Counted from the first letter of the stretch, positions 33,261-41,902 are shown. The stretch is DNA of 64,000 nt from Gammaproteobacteria bacterium (GCA_018828125.1 JAHJWB010000014.1:1-64000), one strand, 5' to 3'. The notes: a model not told the origin generated them from the letters alone. Made by a program: numbers and translations.

Positions 33261-34627
33261 ATGTTCAGTTTTCGTCTCAGGCTTGCATTGCAAAAGCCTT
33301 TGCAATATGCCAGGGTTGCCGCTTATTTTTGGCTTCAGATCATTCTGTGTGGGCAGGCCGTGGCGCAGCAGCCTGACCCCGTTCCGGCAACGATCACCGC
33401 ATGGCCGAGTTACATGCCCGATTTGGTCGCTGGTTTTTCGGAGAGCTCGGTTGCGGCAGTTTTACCGGCTGACGTCGTGATCACGCCTCCCGATGCATCG
33501 CTCCCCGTCGAAAAGGCCCGCTGGAGCGGTGTGTGGCAGGGGTGGGCTTGCATGTCAAGAGCGTGCGATATCCGCGTTGCCATTGAGTCCGTCACGCGAC
33601 CGGCGCCACCGTTGTGTACGCCGGCGCGAGCGAGCAACAGCCCCAGGTGACCGATCGCGCGCAGGGAAGCTTCGTTGGCAACGAACTACGCGCTCGGCTG
33701 CATACAGGTGCGCGCTTAGTGCTTCGTCTGCGGGGCGAGGTGGCTGAAATGGAAATGTCTGTGTGGCGTCCTGAGGCACAGTTGCTGGCGTCTGGTGTGC
33801 TGACCAATAAGCCGCTGGCACGGCAATATACGCGTGTGGTTGAACGCCTCCCCACACCTTGGACCGATGCCGACGGTCGTGTCCAGACGCTGGAGGCGGT
33901 GGTGGTCCGTCCGATCCACGCTAGGGGGCTGTTGCCCACGCTCGTGTTCAACCATGGCTCTACGGGCACAGGCAATCGCCCCAGCTGGTTTGCGTTGACC
34001 TGGACCAGTCCCGAGGTGGCGCAGTATTTCACCTCCATGGGGTGGCAGGTCGTGTTCCCACAACGCCGAGGGCGCGGCAAGTCGGATGGCTTGTATGACG
34101 AAGGTTTTGGTGCCAACCGTGCGGAGGGCTACACCTGCCAGCCCGAACGATCTCTGCAGGGGCTGGACCGTGCGATAGAAGATCTGAACGCAGTGATGGC
34201 GCACGTGCTGCAACGCCCCGATGTCGACAAGGCGCGTTTGTTGATCGGCGGGGTGTCGCGCGGCGGTCTTCTGTCGGTTGCGTATGCGGGCACCCGGCCA
34301 GACATGTTCCTGGGCGTCGTGAATTTTGTGGGCGGGTGGATGGGGGAAGGGTGCAAGGAGGCTGCTCTCATTAACCGCGCCGGATTCTTACGGGGCGCGG
34401 CCATGCCCCGGCCGACTCTATGGCTGTATGGGGAACGTGATTCCTACTATTCGCTGGATCACAGTCGGGCCAGTTTTGAGTCTTTTCTCGCTGCCGGCGG
34501 GAAGGGCAAGATGGTCAGCTATACGCTGCCACCGGGACAGAACGGCCACAGCATCCATGGCTTTCCTGCACTGTGGAAGGAGAAGTTGGACGGCTACCTT
34601 GCGCAGACCCTCGGACCTTCCCGGTAG
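33261..34627 (+). pseudogene. Alpha/beta hydrolase gene split by a frameshift
   Basis: Two reading frames belong to one exported hydrolase. The first (from ATG 33261) gives a signal peptide ending AVAQQ and runs to RVAIESVT before shifting; the second picks up as GATVVYAGASEQQ and continues to 34627. One missing base near 33594-33596 explains the break: adding a base yields a smooth VTATGATVVYAG. The restored protein would have about 455 residues. The second part has the hydrolase features LVFNHGSTGTGN (oxyanion region), GGVSRGGLL with the nucleophile Ser, YGERDSYY with the acidic residue, and NGHSIHG with the His. It may be a real inactivation, a programmed shift or a sequencing error. Confidence 0.75.
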
Positions 34628-34669
34628 GCGCAGATGCATAGTTCCGACTCTGGACTGTGGTCGTTGGGA

Positions 34670-35350
34670 TCAGCCATACAACCGCCCTTCACTCAGTGCC
34701 TGCAGCGCACGGCCTAGGTTCGTGCGCGCCTGTACTTCGTACTGTTGGTGAAACAGATCTGTGCCGTAGATGCGTGGCCGGTCTAGAAACCCCTGCAGCA
34801 CAGCGCTGCGGCCCGCCGCATAACGCGGCCAGCGCACAAAGAAGTATTCGCGGCGCACATTGCGTTCGAACTGGCGGTACACCGTGTCGCTCTGGCCCAG
34901 GATGGCCAGGTCAACGTCCACCACCCACTGCGCATCGCCCATGAGCGGGCCTGGCGTATGGCGCGTGTCCATGATGTGCTGGTGCACGGTCTGCACCAGC
35001 GTGCCGGGCAGGCCCTGACCCAGAAGGAAGCAGACGGCCCAGTCGGCGCTGCGCGTTTCGTTGTGTTTGCTCCACGGCCAGTAGATAGCGTCGTGGTACC
35101 ACAGGGCCAGCGCCACAGCGTGCGGGTTGCTGAGCGCACCCGGTTGCTGATCCTGCACCACTTGCCAATGCCGCAGGCAGGCCCAGAGGTGTGTGGTGTC
35201 GTGGTATGCACGGGGCCAGCGAGCCCAACTGAGCACCAGGCGGCGCCCTTCGGCGCGCCAGGCCGCTGTGTCCTGGTCCAGCGCTTGGCCCAGTCGCTGC
35301 CACTGCGCCAGTAGCTCAGGGCAGTGGGCGGGCTGGCGGCGCCAGGGCAT
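34670..35350 (-). CDS. HD-domain metal-dependent hydrolase (COG4339-like)
   Basis: A 226-residue predicted phosphohydrolase. The metal-binding residues fit RAYHDTTHLW and LALWYHDAIYW (His-Asp), with a later Asp in WVVDVDLAILG. The family is often annotated as predicted metal-dependent HD superfamily phosphohydrolase; natural substrate unknown. ATG 35350 was chosen because it lies 13 bases after the argF stop; a longer frame would overlap argF with residues not resembling the family. It is probably the last gene of the argD-argF transcript, though no arginine role is known. Confidence 0.75.
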   Translation of the reverse strand: MPWRRQPAHCPELLAQWQRLGQALDQDTAAWRAEGRRLVLSWARWPRAYHDTTHLWACLRHWQVVQDQQPGALSNPHAVALALWYHDAIYWPWSKHNETRSADWAVCFLLGQGLPGTLVQTVHQHIMDTRHTPGPLMGDAQWVVDVDLAILGQSDTVYRQFERNVRREYFFVRWPRYAAGRSAVLQGFLDRPRIYGTDLFHQQYEVQARTNLGRALQALSEGRLYG

Positions 35351-35363
35351 GGAATTCCAAACG

Positions 35364-36284
35364 TCAGGCCACCTTGCCCAGAAGCAGATACTCCATGAGT
35401 GCCTTCTGCACGTGCATCCTGTTTTCAGCCTCATCCCATACAACCGACTGCGGCCCGTCGATCACATCGGCCTCGACCTCCTCGCCCCGGTGCGCTGGCA
35501 GGCAGTGCATGAACAGGGCATCGGGCTTGGCGGCGGCCATCATCTCGGTGTCCACGCACCAGTCGGCAAAGGCCTTCTTGCGCTCTTCGTTCTCGGCTTC
35601 GTAACCCATGCTGGTCCACACGTCGGTGGTGACCAGGTCGGCGCCCTTACAGGCTTCCATGGGGTTGCTAAAAAATTGATAGCTATCAGCGCTTATTCCA
35701 CCAGCGCCAGCGGCCAATTTCTCATCTATTTCATAGCCACGGGGCGTGCTCACATGCACCTTGAAGCCCAGTAGCGCAGCGGCCTGCAGCCAGGTGTTGG
35801 CCATGTTGTTGCCGTCACCCACCCAGGCCACCGTTTTGCCCTTGATGGAACCGCGCTGCTCGATGAAGGTGAAGATGTCCGCCAGGATCTGGCAGGGGTG
35901 GTATTCGTTGGTCAGGCCGTTGATGACCGGCACGCGCGAATTGGCGGCAAAGTCTTCGATCTTGGTCTGCTCGTAGGTGCGGATCATCACCAGGTCCACC
36001 ATGCGGCTGATGACCTTGGCGCTGTCTTCGATGGGCTCTGCACGGCCCAGCTGGCTGTCGCCAGTGGTCAGGTGCACGACGCTGCCGCCCAGCTGGTACA
36101 TGCCGGCTTCAAAACTCACGCGCGTGCGGGTGCTGGCCTTCTCGAAGATCATGGCCAGCGTGCGGTCCACCAGAGGGTGGTGCTTTTCGTAGGCCTTGAA
36201 TTTTTTCTTGATGAGCGCGGCGCGCTCGAACAGGTAGCTGTATTCGTCGGCGTTGAGGTCGTTGAACTGCAGGTAATGTTTCAT
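35364..36284 (-). CDS. argF: Ornithine carbamoyltransferase with a repeat-derived segment
   Basis: A 306-residue enzyme that makes citrulline from ornithine and carbamoyl phosphate. It has the carbamoyl-phosphate motif FEKASTRTR, HPCQ, the ornithine loop FMHCLPAHRGEEV and the DxxxSMG-type segment DVWTSMGYEAE; all are canonical. Residues 190-203 (LAAGAGGISADSYQ) are encoded by a copy of palindromic repeat family A, in frame, in a surface region between GYEIDEK and FFSNPMEACKGADLV. Total length is normal for the family, so the repeat either replaced or lengthened a variable loop only slightly. The gene is 25 bases downstream of argD and forms an arginine-biosynthesis pair. Confidence 0.95.
   Translation of the reverse strand: MKHYLQFNDLNADEYSYLFERAALIKKKFKAYEKHHPLVDRTLAMIFEKASTRTRVSFEAGMYQLGGSVVHLTTGDSQLGRAEPIEDSAKVISRMVDLVMIRTYEQTKIEDFAANSRVPVINGLTNEYHPCQILADIFTFIEQRGSIKGKTVAWVGDGNNMANTWLQAAALLGFKVHVSTPRGYEIDEKLAAGAGGISADSYQFFSNPMEACKGADLVTTDVWTSMGYEAENEERKKAFADWCVDTEMMAAAKPDALFMHCLPAHRGEEVEADVIDGPQSVVWDEAENRMHVQKALMEYLLLGKVA
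35678..35715 (+). repeat. Palindromic repeat family A copy 5, inside argF
   Basis: GATAGCTATCAGCGCTTAT-TCCACC-AGCGCCAGCGGCC is a clear but degenerate copy, flanked by the A/T-rich bases typical of other copies. It is read through as codons 190-203 of argF with no stop. The left arm is conserved; the right arm has drifted, as expected if codon meaning now constrains it. Confidence 0.8.
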
Positions 36285-36309
36285 GGGCTTGTGTCTCGGT
36301 GCCTGCCGA

Positions 36310-37506
36310 TCACTCGGTCAGGATGGCTTGGACCAGAGGGGTCAGTTTGGCGACGATTTCGTCGGCTTCGGCGGTGGTCAGGATCAGCGGGGGTACCAGG
36401 CGGATCACGGTGTCGGCCGTGACCGACAGCAGCAGGCCTGCTTCGGCCGCGCGGCCAATTAGTGCGCCGCAGGGCTTGTTCAACTCGATGCCCAGCATCA
36501 GGCCCTGGCCGCGGATGTCCTTCACGCCGGGCAGGCTGCCCAATTCGCGTTGCAGCGCTGCCCGCAGGTGGTCACCGACAGCGGCGGCGTTCTGCAGCAG
36601 GCCGTCTTCTTCCATGATGCGGATGGTTTCGACCCCGGCGCGCATGGCCAGCGGGTTGCCGCCAAACGTGGTGCCGTGGTTGCCGGGCTGCAGCACGTTC
36701 GCCGCCTTGGGGCCGGCCACCACCGCGCCAATCGGCACGCCCGAGCCCAGACCTTTGGCCAGGGGCATCACGTCCGGCACGATACCCGCCCATTGGTGGG
36801 CAAACCACTTGCCGGTGCGGCCAACGCCGCACTGCACCTCATCGATCATCATGAGCCAGTCGCGCTCATCGCACAGCTTGCGCAGCTGCTGCAGGTATTC
36901 CACCCGCATGGGGTTGATGCCACCTTCGCCCTGGATGGTTTCAAAGAACACGGCCACCACGTTGGGGTTGCCTTCGGTAGCCTGCTTGATGGCCTCGATG
37001 TCGTTCATGGGCACGCGGATGAACCCCTCGACCAGCGGGCCGAAGCCGCTGTGGATCTTGGGGTTGCCGGTGGCCGACATGGTGGCGATCGAGCGGCCGT
37101 GGAAGGCGCGCTCGTACACGACGATCTCGGGCTTGGCGATGCCTTTGTCCACACCGAACTTGCGCGCGATCTTCAGGGCCGCCTCATTGGCTTCGAGGCC
37201 CGAGTTGCAGAAGAACACATTGGTCATGCCCGACAGATCCACCAGCTTGGCGGCCAGCTGCTCTTGCAGGGGCACGTGGTAGTAGTTGGAGGTGTGGATC
37301 AGCTTGGTGATCTGGTCCTGCAACGCGGGCACCAGCTTGGCGTGGTTGTGGCCCAGCGTGTTCACCGCAATGCCGCCCAGGCCGTCAAGGTACTCCTTGC
37401 CGTTCACATCCCAGACTCGGCAGCCTTGTCCACGGGCCAGTGCAATCGGCACACGGCCATAGGTGTTCATCACGTGGGGCGAGGCTGCCGGGGTGGTAGC
37501 GGTCAT
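36310..37506 (-). CDS. argD: Acetylornithine transaminase
   Basis: A 398-residue class III PLP aminotransferase that makes N-acetylornithine, or succinyl-diaminopimelate in lysine synthesis. It has VWDVNGKEYLDGLGGIAVN, FFCNSGLEANEAALK, MMIDEVQCGVGRTGK, the PLP lysine in MPLAKGLGSGVPIGA and the closing GTTFGGNPLA. ATG 37506 has AGGAG with seven bases of spacing; longer frames were rejected. It is followed by argF. The divergent DUF3579 gene shares its upstream region, where a perfect 14-bp palindrome lies. Confidence 0.93.
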   Translation of the reverse strand: MTATTPAASPHVMNTYGRVPIALARGQGCRVWDVNGKEYLDGLGGIAVNTLGHNHAKLVPALQDQITKLIHTSNYYHVPLQEQLAAKLVDLSGMTNVFFCNSGLEANEAALKIARKFGVDKGIAKPEIVVYERAFHGRSIATMSATGNPKIHSGFGPLVEGFIRVPMNDIEAIKQATEGNPNVVAVFFETIQGEGGINPMRVEYLQQLRKLCDERDWLMMIDEVQCGVGRTGKWFAHQWAGIVPDVMPLAKGLGSGVPIGAVVAGPKAANVLQPGNHGTTFGGNPLAMRAGVETIRIMEEDGLLQNAAAVGDHLRAALQRELGSLPGVKDIRGQGLMLGIELNKPCGALIGRAAEAGLLLSVTADTVIRLVPPLILTTAEADEIVAKLTPLVQAILTE

Positions 37507-37688
37507 GCAGAAATCTCCTGACGGTGCGGTGATGGGTCGGCTTGTGGCCGGTATGAACCCGAAAAAGCGAAGCACGATTCTAGGGGGAGCCCGGTGATCG
37601 TCTGTTGACGATTGCGCATTACTGCAATGCCGCGCCTTGCTTGGGTTTGGCTTCTATGTGTAGCGCGGCATAAGGATTAGGGAGGTAG

Positions 37689-37702
37689 CTCTTATATAAG
37701 AG
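37689..37702. promoter_or_regulatory. Perfect 14-bp palindrome upstream of DUF3579/argD
   Basis: CTCTTATATAAGAG is fully self-complementary and AT-rich in a GC-rich genome. It lies 73 bases before the DUF3579 start and 183 bases before argD, next to TAGAAT (37704-37709), a possible -10 box. It looks like a dimer operator; the factor is unknown. Confidence 0.55.
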
Positions 37703-37774
37703 TTAGAATGTCGCGCTGCGGTGCAGCATGCAGTGATCCTGTGTCTGTCACCCTCATTACCACTCCAATCCCCG

Positions 37775-38101
37775 ATGGTTTCCCCCTCCTCCAAAGAAGT
37801 CTTCATTCAGGGCATCACCCACGACGGGAAAACCTTTCGGCCCAGCGACTGGGCCGAGCGGCTGGCCGGGGTGATGAGCAGTTTCCGGCCGGGTGGGGCG
37901 CGCCCCGGCAGCCATCTGAGCTATTCGCCTTGGTGCATTCCGACCACGCTCAATGGCGTGAAATGTGTGGTGGTGAACCACGATCTGCGAGATCACGAGC
38001 CCATGGCCTGGGATTTCGTCATCAACTTCGCGCGTGACAACAACCTGCAGGTGGCCGAAGCCTGCTTGCTGCCGGACGTTCCGCCGCTTCCCAAACCCTG
38101 A
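37775..38101 (+). CDS. DUF3579 domain protein
   Basis: A 108-residue protein of DUF3579, a family common in Burkholderiales and found beside argD/argF and rpsT. It includes FIQGITHDGKTFRPSDWAERL, GVKCVVVNHDLRDHEPMAWDFVINFARDNNL in the middle (split around residue 75) and a Pro-rich end. No enzymatic motif is visible. ATG 37775 begins just before the conserved part. It converges with the 38159 gene. Confidence 0.85.
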   Translation: MVSPSSKEVFIQGITHDGKTFRPSDWAERLAGVMSSFRPGGARPGSHLSYSPWCIPTTLNGVKCVVVNHDLRDHEPMAWDFVINFARDNNLQVAEACLLPDVPPLPKP

Positions 38102-38158
38102 CGGCTGACCTGGGCAATGGTTCTGTCAACGCGGTGTGCTGCACCCCACGGTGCCCGC

Positions 38159-38695
38159 TCAATACCGAACGATGAGCGCCACAATGCCCAGAAACGCTGC
38201 AAAGGGTGGCTCAACCCCCGGTAGTTCAATCACCAACTCGCGTTTGAGGGTGATGGCCGAAGGCTCGCGGATGCGGCCCATGGGACGGCGTGTGGCGCTG
38301 TCCGTGATCGCGTAGCTCTTCTTGAGCCACCCCGAAGCGGTACCCAGCTCCACCGAGATGGGCTGGGTCATCACGATGCGTGGCAGTCGTTGCCCGGCAC
38401 TTTTGCCCAGCACGTCCACGACCGCGTGGATGGTGTCATGGTCGGATTCCAGCGTGTAGCGGATATCGCTCAAGTGGCCGCGACTCAGGTAAAGGTGGCG
38501 CACCCTCCAGCCCTGGCCGTTCAGTGTCATGTGAATGTCGCCCTTTGCCGCATCTTTTTCGCTGTGGATGCGCAATCTGGCATTTTTGGCCTGTGAAAAC
38601 CATGCGTAGCGGAACCCGCCCAGCACCGTGGCCCGGCGCTCGTCCACGAACTCGTAGGTAAATCCGTCGAAGGCTGATTTCTGGCGCAGGATCAT
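38159..38695 (-). CDS. Hypothetical protein, possibly LURP-one/scramblase-like fold
   Basis: A 178-residue protein not firmly recognised. The pattern of short beta-strands (YEFVDERRATVLGGFRYAWF, then IHMTLNGQGWRVRHLYLS) and a final hydrophobic helix (FAAFLGIVALIVRY) after LVIELPGVEPP recalls the tubby/LURP-one fold, in which a central helix is wrapped by a barrel. This is a weak resemblance. ATG 38695 is used because upstream codons lie over the rpsT terminator. No signal peptide is seen, so it is probably cytoplasmic or peripheral to the membrane. Confidence 0.5.
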   Translation of the reverse strand: MILRQKSAFDGFTYEFVDERRATVLGGFRYAWFSQAKNARLRIHSEKDAAKGDIHMTLNGQGWRVRHLYLSRGHLSDIRYTLESDHDTIHAVVDVLGKSAGQRLPRIVMTQPISVELGTASGWLKKSYAITDSATRRPMGRIREPSAITLKRELVIELPGVEPPFAAFLGIVALIVRY

Positions 38696-38751
38696 GAAGG
38701 CTCTGTGTGAACCCGCGCAATGTAGCAAGTTACCAAAAGAGGGGGCTGAAA

Positions 38752-38775
38752 CGAAAAAACCGCCCGAAGGCGGCT
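38752..38775 (-). terminator. Rho-independent terminator of rpsT
   Basis: On the minus strand CCGCC-TTCG-GGCGG is followed by a run of six T. The UUCG tetraloop and T tract are textbook features. It lies about 95 bases after the rpsT stop. Confidence 0.9.
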
Positions 38776-38816
38776 TAGTCGTTTTTCTTTGCTGGCAGCG
38801 CACCCGTTACAAACGG

Positions 38817-38860
38817 CGAACGGCGCATGCCGTTCGGGCTGTTTGCCTGCCGAGGCAGGC
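38817..38860 (-). repeat. Two perfect hairpins in the rpsT 3' untranslated region
   Basis: CGAACGGC-GCAT-GCCGTTCG (38817-38836) and GCCTGCC-GA-GGCAGGC (38845-38860) lie between the rpsT stop and its terminator. They may protect the mRNA end from exonucleases. Confidence 0.6.
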
Positions 38861-38869
38861 GATGAGTGT

Positions 38870-39172
38870 TTAGGCGGCTGCCAGGGCCAGGGCTTTCACC
38901 TTGGCCGACAGGCGGCTCTTGTCGCGAGCTGCCTTGTTCTTGTGGAAGATGCCCTTGTCAGCCACGGTGTCCACCACGGCTTGCATCTTGGCGAACAGTT
39001 CGGTCGCCTTGGTCTTGTCGCCAGCCAGAACAGCCTTTTCGACGTTCTTGACAGCGGTACGATACTTGGAACGCATGGAGGTGTTCGCAGCGTTCAGCTT
39101 GATGTCCTGACGGACGCGCTTGCGGCCTGAGGCCAGGCGGGGGTTCTTCTTCTTTGGTTTAGCGGATGCCAT
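38870..39172 (-). CDS. rpsT: 30S ribosomal protein S20
   Basis: A 100-residue basic protein that binds 16S rRNA in the small subunit. It begins [20 protein letters not shown], includes [19 protein letters not shown] and [20 protein letters not shown], and is rich in Lys and Ala, as usual. AAGGA precedes the ATG by about eight bases. A good -10 box (TATAAT) and a terminator bracket it, so it is a single-gene transcript. It is divergent from murJ. Confidence 0.97.
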   Translation of the reverse strand: MASAKPKKKNPRLASGRKRVRQDIKLNAANTSMRSKYRTAVKNVEKAVLAGDKTKATELFAKMQAVVDTVADKGIFHKNKAARDKSRLSAKVKALALAAA

Positions 39173-39217
39173 AATTTATTTCCTTGGGGTCTGTGGATGA
39201 TGCCAGCAAAGCCCGCG

Positions 39218-39246
39218 ATTATAGCCCAGGGCACTTCCCGCATCCA
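39218..39246 (-). promoter_or_regulatory. rpsT promoter
   Basis: On the minus strand TATAAT (39223-39218) is a consensus -10 box. Seventeen bases upstream TGGATG (39246-39241) is a weak -35. Predicted start of transcription is near 39210, giving a leader of about 38 bases. Confidence 0.7.
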
Positions 39247-39316
39247 CCCCGTCCCCCGAAATTGGCACAGCGCCATCGCCAGCGCACCCGTGGATCTGGC
39301 TCTGCCAGTCCACCGG

Positions 39317-39360
39317 GTGCGTCCCCCTTGGTGGGAAGGCGCGTAGCGCCACAGGGGGCT
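39317..39360 (+). repeat. Family B repeat upstream of murJ
   Basis: GTGCGTCCCCCTTGGTGGG, then AAGGCGCGTAGCGCCACAGG and GGGCT. The core GCGTCCCCC and CAGGGGG blocks match the kynB and Bug-gene copies. It ends 12 bases before the murJ start codon, so its hairpin could affect murJ translation. Confidence 0.7.
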
Positions 39361-39372
39361 ACACTCCCTGCG

Positions 39373-40938
39373 GTGTCATTGTTCAAAGCCGCCTCTACCG
39401 TCTCCCTGCTGACCCTGGCCTCCCGCGTGACGGGCCTGGTGCGCGATCTGCTGATGGCCTCCATGTTCGGGGCCAACGCCCTGACCGACGCCTTCAACGT
39501 CGCCTTCCGCATTCCCAACTTGTTTCGTCGCCTGTTTGCCGAAGGCGCCTTCAGCCAGGCCTTTGTGCCCGTGCTGGCCACCACCAAGGCGCAGCAGGGC
39601 GAAGAGGCCACGCGCCAGCTCATCGCCGCCGTTGCCACGGTGTTGGCCTGGGTGCTGCTGCTGGTCTGCATTCTGGGCGTGCTCGGCGCGCCGGTGCTGG
39701 TCTGGGCCCTGGCCAGCGGCCTTCGCCAAAGCGGCGAGGCCTATGACGCCGCCGTGCTGATGACGCGCTGGATGTTTCCGTACATTGGCTTCATGTCCAT
39801 GGTGGCGCTGTCCGCGGGCATTCTCAACACCTGGAAGCACTTTGCCGTGCCCGCCGTCTCGCCGGTGCTGCTCAACCTGTGCATGATCGCCGCTGCCTGG
39901 CTGGGCGCGCCGCTGCTGGAAGCGCGGGGGATCGAGCCCATTTTTGCAATGGCAGGCGGTGTGATGCTGGGCGGCGTGTTGCAACTGGCGGTGCAGGTGC
40001 CTGCCTTGATGCGACTCGGGCTTCTGCCCCGCATTGGCGTGACGTGGGGCGCCATCCGCGCGGCCTGGGCCGAGCCCGGCGTGCGCCGCGTGCTGACGCT
40101 CATGGCCCCCATCTTGCTGGGCGTGGGCGTGGCGCAGATCTCGCTGCTGATCAATACCCAGATCGCTTCCTACTTGGCACCTGGAAGTGTGACCTGGCTT
40201 TTCTACGCTGATCGTTTGATGGAGTTTCCGACGGCTTTGCTCGGCGTGGCCCTGGGTGTGGTGCTCACCCCGCAGCTCACGGCCGCCAAAGCCGCGGGCG
40301 ACTCTGAACGGTACTCGGCCATGCTGGACTGGGGCCTGCGCATCGTCGTGCTGCTGGCTGTGCCCTGCGCTGTGGCGCTGCTCACGTTTTCCACGCCGCT
40401 GGTGGCCACGTTGTTTCATCACGGCAAGCTGGAGGACGGTGATGTGGGGCAGATCGCCATGGCGCTGTCGGGTTATGGTGCAGGGCTGCTGGGCATTGTG
40501 GCCATCAAGGTGCTGGCGCCTGGCTACTACGCCAGCCAGGACGTGCGCACACCCGTCAAGATCGCCATCGTGGTGCTGGTCATCACCCAGGTGCTCAACA
40601 TTGCACTGGTGCCCTTCATCGCGCACGCGGGCCTGGCCCTGTCGATTGGCCTGGGCGCGCTCATCAACGCCCTGTGGCTGCTGGTGGGCCTGCTGCGGCG
40701 CGGCAGCTATCAGCCGCTGCCGGGCTGGGGCAAGTTTGCCCTGCAGGTGGTGGCTGCCAGCGCGCTGCTGGCGGTGTTGCTGGTGTGGGGTACCCAGCAC
40801 TTTGACTGGGTGGGAATGCGAAGCCAATCGCTGCAGCGCGTGGGTTTGCTGGCCGCGCTGATGGCCGCCGCCGCCGTGCTGTACTTTGGCGCGCTGTGGG
40901 CGGTGGGCCTCAAGCTGCGCAAGATGCTGCGGCGCTGA
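39373..40938 (+). CDS. murJ: Lipid II flippase MurJ
   Basis: A 521-residue polytopic membrane protein of the MVF family, about fourteen helices, which moves lipid II across the inner membrane for peptidoglycan synthesis. Family landmarks at the N-terminus are TLASRVTGLVRDLLMASMFG, FNVAFRIPNLFRRLFAEGAF and SQAFVPVLA. The conserved charged residues in the central cavity (Arg in RIPN and RVTGLVRD) are present. The start is GTG 39373; there is no visible ribosome binding site and a repeat lies just upstream, so the start is moderately certain. It is followed by the SirB1-like gene. Confidence 0.94.
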   Translation: MSLFKAASTVSLLTLASRVTGLVRDLLMASMFGANALTDAFNVAFRIPNLFRRLFAEGAFSQAFVPVLATTKAQQGEEATRQLIAAVATVLAWVLLLVCILGVLGAPVLVWALASGLRQSGEAYDAAVLMTRWMFPYIGFMSMVALSAGILNTWKHFAVPAVSPVLLNLCMIAAAWLGAPLLEARGIEPIFAMAGGVMLGGVLQLAVQVPALMRLGLLPRIGVTWGAIRAAWAEPGVRRVLTLMAPILLGVGVAQISLLINTQIASYLAPGSVTWLFYADRLMEFPTALLGVALGVVLTPQLTAAKAAGDSERYSAMLDWGLRIVVLLAVPCAVALLTFSTPLVATLFHHGKLEDGDVGQIAMALSGYGAGLLGIVAIKVLAPGYYASQDVRTPVKIAIVVLVITQVLNIALVPFIAHAGLALSIGLGALINALWLLVGLLRRGSYQPLPGWGKFALQVVAASALLAVLLVWGTQHFDWVGMRSQSLQRVGLLAALMAAAAVLYFGALWAVGLKLRKMLRR

Positions 40939-41033
40939 TGGCACGGGCGCGTCCCTGCAAAGCCGTCAAATGCCCCTTGAAACCGCTCTTCCTGTCGCTT
41001 GACGCCGCCGGGCGAGGCCCTTACAACCCTGTC

Positions 41034-41885
41034 ATGTCCCTGAGTTATTCCGTACCCACTTCGCTGGAGTACTTTGCATCGCTGGTGCAGAGCGACGAAC
41101 ACTTCCCGCTGCTGGAGGCCGCGGCCAGCCTGGCCCAGGACGAGTACCCCGAGCTGGACATGCAATTGCTGTTGGGCGATATGGACCAATTGCTCGCCCG
41201 CATCAAACGCCGCCTTCCCGCCGATGCGCCTGCGCTGCAGCGTTTGCGCACCCTCAACCAATTCTTTTTTGCTGACCTGGGCTTTGGCGGCAACATCAAC
41301 AACTACTACGACCCCGAAAACAGCTATCTGAATGCCGTGCTGCGCACCCGCCGGGGCATCCCCATCAGCTTGGCGGTGTTGTGGATGGAGCTGGCCCAGG
41401 GGCTGGGACTGCATGCTCGGGGCATTGCGTTCCCAGGGCATTTCATGGTCAAGGTGCTGCTGCCCAAGGGGCAGGTGGTGCTTGACCCGATCTCGGGCCA
41501 GTCATTGAGCCGCGAAGAGCTGGCCGAGCGGCTGGAGCCCTACAAGCGCCGCAACGGCCTGGTGGACGACTACGACGTGCCACTGGGCCTTTACCTGCAG
41601 GCCGCCACGCCGCGCGACATCATTGCGCGCATGTTGCGCAATCTGAAAGAAGTGCACCGCACGCAGCAGGACTGGCAGCGGCTAATTGCCGTGCTCGACC
41701 GGCTGATCGTGCTGCTGCCCGGGGCCTGGGGCGAGTGGCGCGACCGCGGCCTGGCCCATGCCGAGCGCGGCAATACAGCCGAGGCTGTGGCCGATCTGGA
41801 GGCTTACCTGGCCCATGCCGATGATGGACTGGACATTGACCTGATTGCCGACCGGCTGAGCGCACTGCGCAGCGCCAACCGGTAA
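41034..41885 (+). CDS. SirB1-like protein (transglutaminase-like plus TPR)
   Basis: A 283-residue protein of the SirB1 family. The transglutaminase-like part includes NYYDPENSYLNAVLRTRRGIP and ISLAVLW followed by GIAFPGHFMVK, with the His of PGHF, while the Cys position is not obvious. The C-terminal part holds TPR-like helices (LDRLIVLLPGAWGEWRDRGLAHAERG, split around residue 240). The function is unknown; in enterobacteria the family sits beside prmC and kdsA. ATG 41034 starts the conserved region. It follows murJ by 95 bases and converges with the ParB-like gene. Confidence 0.85.
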   Translation: MSLSYSVPTSLEYFASLVQSDEHFPLLEAAASLAQDEYPELDMQLLLGDMDQLLARIKRRLPADAPALQRLRTLNQFFFADLGFGGNINNYYDPENSYLNAVLRTRRGIPISLAVLWMELAQGLGLHARGIAFPGHFMVKVLLPKGQVVLDPISGQSLSREELAERLEPYKRRNGLVDDYDVPLGLYLQAATPRDIIARMLRNLKEVHRTQQDWQRLIAVLDRLIVLLPGAWGEWRDRGLAHAERGNTAEAVADLEAYLAHADDGLDIDLIADRLSALRSANR

Positions 41886-41902
41886 ACCGGGCAGACCGGG
41901 CG

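Noticed and set aside
33614..34627. Separate hydrolase gene starting at GTG 33614
   Set aside because: Its conserved sequence continues upstream of the GTG in the same frame (GATVV) and joins the preceding frame, which carries the signal peptide; a frameshift is the simpler reading.
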